From NCBI GenBank assembly GCA_009760855.2, contig WPIO01000067.1, positions 805,501 to 869,500 of the forward strand: DNA of 64,000 nt, written 5' to 3'. A program made the translations under genes and the position numbers. The notes under the pieces were generated by a model. The model saw only the letters and a list, made by a program, of their open reading frames with translations, searched no databases and was not told where the DNA came from. Numbering within the stretch: the stretch's first letter is position 1; every line of letters begins with the position of its first letter. Source of the stretch: Cristatella mucedo. Lineage: Eukaryota > Bryozoa > Phylactolaemata > Cristatellidae. This document shows positions 51,449-57,400 of the stretch, one piece after another.

Positions 51449-54400
51449 CTGCAGAGTAGAGTCCTTTAACTTCCCTTAACGGCAGCTCGACAAGTACAAA
51501 CACCAGACAGCCACACACTAAGCGCATGAAAGAGGTGGTATTATAATCATTGACCACCTACATTGTGTAGGAATATGGGTTTCTCACATAAGGCTATTCC
51601 GTTGCTGACCATAGGCAATAGCTTGCTCAATATCTTAACAGCATGCCAAATTGGTACGCCTATTTGGCAAGCATTGATAAAAACTCGGTTATTGATCCCT
51701 TTCGATGTCCTTCGATGATTCACGTTGAATGCTTTGCCAATTGTAACAAACAGTACCAATATCATGACAATCATTTTAGAGCCAGCATTACTTTTAATCA
51801 CCAAGCAAGCAATCGCACGCACATCCTACTCACTTGAGAACAGCCTGGCCAGACGAAGAGTCGCTGGGCAGCAGCTGACCATTCTTTCTCCACTCCAGCT
51901 GAAGGGTGGAGCCTCCGACGATGCGGCCAGTGAGCACAGCATTAGTTCCGGGCAGGAACGAGTTGCCGTCAGCATTGCCGGGTCGCACCCCGCTAGCAAC
52001 GATCTCCAGCTTGAACAGCGACCATGTGACAATGGAACCGGCTGTAGCAGTAAGATGTTTCACTAACGTCATCGAGTGAGCCCAACATTGTTATCTCAAA
52101 AAGAAATCGTTACAAGGCAGTCTCCGGCTCGATCCTGAATTGGGCATTAAAATAATCCTGGATGGGAGTAGCTGAGTATGCAAAGGAGCTAGTAGTTCTG
52201 AATTAATAATTTTCTAACGATGCAATTTTGATATGCAACGAGCTTTTTCAAAGCAACTAGCCTATATCGGATAGCCATGTTCTTTACTTTTCTGATTAGC
52301 TTAGCCTTTTACCCCGCTCCAGTGTATGATTGCCATTGTGAGTTGATTCATTCTTAAGCTGCACCATCAAACATAAATGTGGATGAATTCAGCATCACGT
52401 GCTTGCAGTAGGTACAATTTCACTGGAAAAACTGGGTCAGATTTTTTTCTTACTTTCGCATACAGTGAATAGTGTCACAGTCAAGCCTATGCATATCTTT
52501 AATTCAAAAGCTCTGGTCGCCCAAGACTTTTCGTCACTCTTCTTAAATTGTGACTAAATCTACCAATATCTTTGCTCAGATCCCAAGCTTTTACACATGT
52601 CAGGCTAATTTTGAGGCATTAGGCGTACGGTAAATATAAAACCAATATTGCTTGCGTATTTGTGCTCTTGCCTGCTGTAGACACCACAATGCTTCCTCCA
52701 CTGGAGAAAGAACCATATTCGTTTTGAGCTGTGCACAAGTACGAGCCGGCATCATCTGCTTGGAATGATGGAATTCTGCAACAGAGAGTACGTTTATAAA
52801 AGGGAGAGATAACAATATGTAATTCATTCTTATAGCTGAGTAAGAGAACCCAAACTCTACTCAAGCACTTTACAACGAAAGGCTCGAGCCCATGACCTTC
52901 GTCTTAATGGCTCATAATTTTCTCCAAGGCGAAACTAAAACTGAATTGAGCAGATTTTGCTAACATCTCTGGTTTCGCATTCACACGAAGCAGTGATAAA
53001 CAGCCGAGCTAAGGTTGGATGAACTTTGCCAATTGCCAGCAATCCATTGAGTTTGAACTGTAAGCAGAGTATCTCCTATCTTCTTAAATACTTTCAGTTA
53101 TATCACATCATGCAATTCGGGTTTGTTTAGACCGAGATAACACATCCAAATTGATCAAAGCATCCGCGACTTCCCGTCTTGTCTTCCGTTACACACTGCT
53201 TGCTGACATATCGGCCAGTGCAATTAGGTGCTTACGGCTGGCGAAAAGACTCTGCAGCTAGGCTTGTATGTTGCGATCCTCCCAGTCGGAACATCACACC
53301 ACTTCTCACAAACCTGCATTGGCTCTCAGTCAAGCAAAGCATATACTTGAAGGTTGTTTTACTTATTTCAAGGTCTCAACACTGCTTGGCTCCAGCCTGC
53401 CTTTGTAATCTACTCCCAGCCAGGCTAAGCATCGTAACAGCTGCTTTCCGAAATCCAAGGGTTTACCAATCACTCGTGCAACTCTCTTATTCTCCTAAAC
53501 CCTGCCTTTAGTTCGCATGCTCCCAAAGCTTGGAACAAACTCCCGACTTGCGACTCGACATCTTCAGATCTGACCGCGTTCAACAAGAAACTAAAAACTC
53601 ATCTATTTATCGCAGCATTTAAGGGGTTCCTATGATTTTTTCTGTATGTGCTTAAGCGTTCTGACGTCGAGCATGGTGCCACTAATCAAAGTGGCACGCC
53701 GACCTCGTGTATGTCACCTTTAACTGGGTTATTCGTGTCGTTTATCGACCATGACACCACTTTCCATTCGATCGCATTTCATTTGCAACAGATTTAGTGC
53801 CGATATAGAGATTGAGCTCTCGGCTGGTGCTATATCAAAATAATTATTATTGTTGGAAATAATTTTGCATAATAATGCAAAGCCGCAGATGGCAGCCAGT
53901 AATTTTGCCAGAGAATTTATAAAATTGCTGAAGAAGCACTAGAAAGCGTTTAACTGCCTGCCTCTTTAAAAAATCTAGCCTTTTAAACCATCGCCATACC
54001 CAGTGCTTTTGGGCAGTGATTGTTAGGAGGTAACATTAGTTGAAATGATGAATGATTTTATTTTAGTTTAAGGCGTCACGTAAATGCCAAAAACTAGTGC
54101 ATACGATTCTGTATGTACGCTAGGTTCGGTTGGCTGGGACGGCAGTAAGTAATAGGGGCCTCCTCCAGGGCCGGGGCTTGACGTATATGCCATGCGGACA
54201 TGTAACCACTGTTCTTGTTGACTTGATACTGGCCGGCTAAGTCATTATGTTAGAAGCTCTCGGTCACACCGAGCTATGCATCTTGATGAGTGCTGGCATG
54301 GTCGGGCGATGCGGCCATGCAAGCAAGGCAAAGAGGGCACAAAGGCCGCAGCCGGGCTGGAGATAAGCACACTATAAACTATGGCTTGTATATTCCGTTT

Positions 54401-57400
54401 TACCCCTGTATCTTTTAGTTCCTAGCCTCCCTTCACGAACTTGCAGTCTCGGCGAGTTAAGGCGAACGGTACTAGTGAATCCCTGTAACTGCAGGCAATG
54501 TCTTATTAGCAATGTCGTCTTTGCTGATACTTTTTCGGATTGTGGCTCATCTTCAAGATTCCTCTATTTCGAGGTTGTTCCGACATCAGGAGGGCTCGCT
54601 TGGTGTTCCGTGCTTGCTAAACCCTGCAGCCCAATTTACCCAGGGCTTGCAGCGATTCGGTTGACCTCCCCTGTTGTTGTTAATAGGTGCGATATTGCTT
54701 AATATTTTCTTGATTTCATGGAGGTTTAATCAAAAGGCACTCGTCTTGCCCTAGCTCAGTGTCGTGGCCGACGGGAGGCGTGGCCGGAGCATGGCCATAG
54801 CAAGGCCGGGCTTGACAGCAAACAGTTTCTGCCCTATCCCCACCGGATCTCGACGACAAGTCTAACAGCTAGCCACCGCGTTGAATATCTGAGCAGTGCT
54901 GCAGGTTTTGTGACCGGAAAGGTAGCATACACATGTGTTGCCGTGAACGGTTAGTTTTATGTCAGGAGACGAGATCCAGAATTTAGATTTAGAAGTAAAC
55001 TGACTGCCCATGGCAAACCCCGACTTTCGAAGCTCGTTTGAGCATCCCACTCAGTCACAAACGGAAGGTAACATAAAAAGGGCTAATAACGGCAGGCCAC
55101 TCAGTTTTAATCAGTTGCTCATGGTCCTCATGGAAATTATTATTCTCATATAAGCCCGCTTCTATTTTTGTAACAGTTAACTGCCTTCCTCTTTCTACAG
55201 TTTTCTAATTATTGGTTCCTATTTTCTGGAGAACCATGCCTTTCGCTCCCACTCTTTGTGTATATCTAGCACTCAATCAATCTAAATGTTTTCGTATTCT
55301 CTTCGCCTAGATTTGTATATACTGTGTACCATAAAAGATACACAAAAATATCACAAGTCAATTTGTACATGTTCTAAAGAACTTCTTATACAATGTTCCT
55401 GAAAAAAAATATTACACAATCTAGACGTTCCACTGAGAAATGTTTAGCCTGTACATATGTAGATAGCCCATGAGCCGATCAAAACGTTTGGTGTTGCTAT
55501 TTCACAAATTAATGCACACGATTAAGTTTCAGCTGCTTACTGAAATTTTTTATCACCTTGTTACTTGTTTCTAGATATGTGCGAATTAGTAAACCAATTC
55601 ATATCCCCAACTAATGCAATTACAAAATTAATAATAGCACACTAGTTAAAGCGCCCTCAGAGAGGTCAATCTCTCTCTCGGCTTTTCACGCATCCAGCAA
55701 AGGAAGAATCATTGAAAGTCTGGGAGTATCATGCTCAGCAAATAAACAAAAAATAGCATAGTTAGAGGTCATATGCACAATGTAATCACGAAAGAGTGGT
55801 TAGTGGCAGCATGTGCAGTGTTTGCAAGCATAAGCACGTAATGGGCGAATCACGGGAACCACTAAATCCTGTCTTTAAAAAAGTGCCTTTCTAGTTTCTT
55901 TTTAAATGTGGTCAACTCAGGGCTTAGGATACTGATCCTGGTCCTGTCTTCACAATGCTCCTACTTGGTATGGGTCTACGAATATATCACCGTAGACACA
56001 GCAGGAACACTCAATCTACGTTTTCTACGGACTCTCTAATTTTTAAAGTGTATATGATTAGAATCTGGTATATGTTTATTCTAGTACTTCAGCATGTGTC
56101 TCCCTGTGTGTGTATGTGTGGCTGCCTCTTCTTCATTCCCTCAACTGGATGGCGTTTGTCAGATCCTGTCTTTAATCTCTCATCACTTCGTCTCTTTCTC
56201 CGTCGCGTATGTGCTACCACTGTCTTACTTACGTGAGTGTATTGCCATTGATGACGACCTTGCTTGGCAACGAAACCACCTGATTTAATCTGATTTTTCG
56301 CCATATGATTCTTGGGGCTGGACTTCCATTGGCATCGCAGATAGCAGTAAAGGTTCCACCAATGGTGACGTCTCCGCTGTTGCCACTTTTCACCGTCACC
56401 AAGGTGGGTTGAAAGTTAACTTCAACAAGAGCAGCAAAATAAGTATGTGTTCCATGGTGTGTGAGAGAGTTGGGCACCAAAAAAGTGGAATGTTTATTTC
56501 ACAACTGGTCGGTGCAAACTTTGCAGACGGAGCAAGCTGAGGCGTTCCAGATTCTCTGCGAAACTCTGGGAGCCGAAAAGAAAGGAATAATACGGCCACA
56601 GTTCGTCGAAGGAAGAGTAATTAAATTAGATGTACATTTTCACGATTAGTCTGGAAAGAGAATAAGTCAGTACCTTGCGGGTTCCCATTACCTCCGACCT
56701 CCACGCCAATATTCACAGCACCGCTTGATGATCCAAAGTCGTTTTGAGCTAAGCAGACATACAATCCGGAATCCTGCACTTGGACTGATGGTATTCTATA
56801 AAAAAAGACTTGGTTGGGCAATGACATGTAAACCTTGGTCTATCTACTGATTCTGGTTATCATGCACTGTCTAGAAATAAGCACAGTAGAAAAATCGACA
56901 TTGTATTGTGCCCTACAAGAGCCAGGTTTCTTTTTGGAAATTTTGAGTGTGCTGAAAAATAATTAGCATCGATTGTGTCATCACCATTAACTAGGGGAGA
57001 CAACCTACGCTAACCCACAAAAAAAGATGAGAGACAGGTACTTTTGCAGCTTCAATTTATTAGTTCAGCTTCAAAGTTTAAGTTAAATAGTATATTTAAA
57101 GCCATCATTTGAGAGTAATTTCTGTGCTTTGGAAGCAATTGACATATATTTTTTTTTATCAAAAGTACGCGTGATTATTTTTCGGAGAAGGAACTTGAGT
57201 AAGAAGGTTGGTCAATACTTCATCTAGCTTGATAGGTAAATAGTTCGGTTTGCATGCCAATGCTATAAGGACTAGAATTGAGAAATAAATTGAAATACTG
57301 CATTATGGAGAGTAACTGACTTCCCATAAGAACTGGTGCGATGTTGAAATTGTGATGTCCATGATGGGTCACTCTTTTGTAGATGCTTACACCTGATGTG

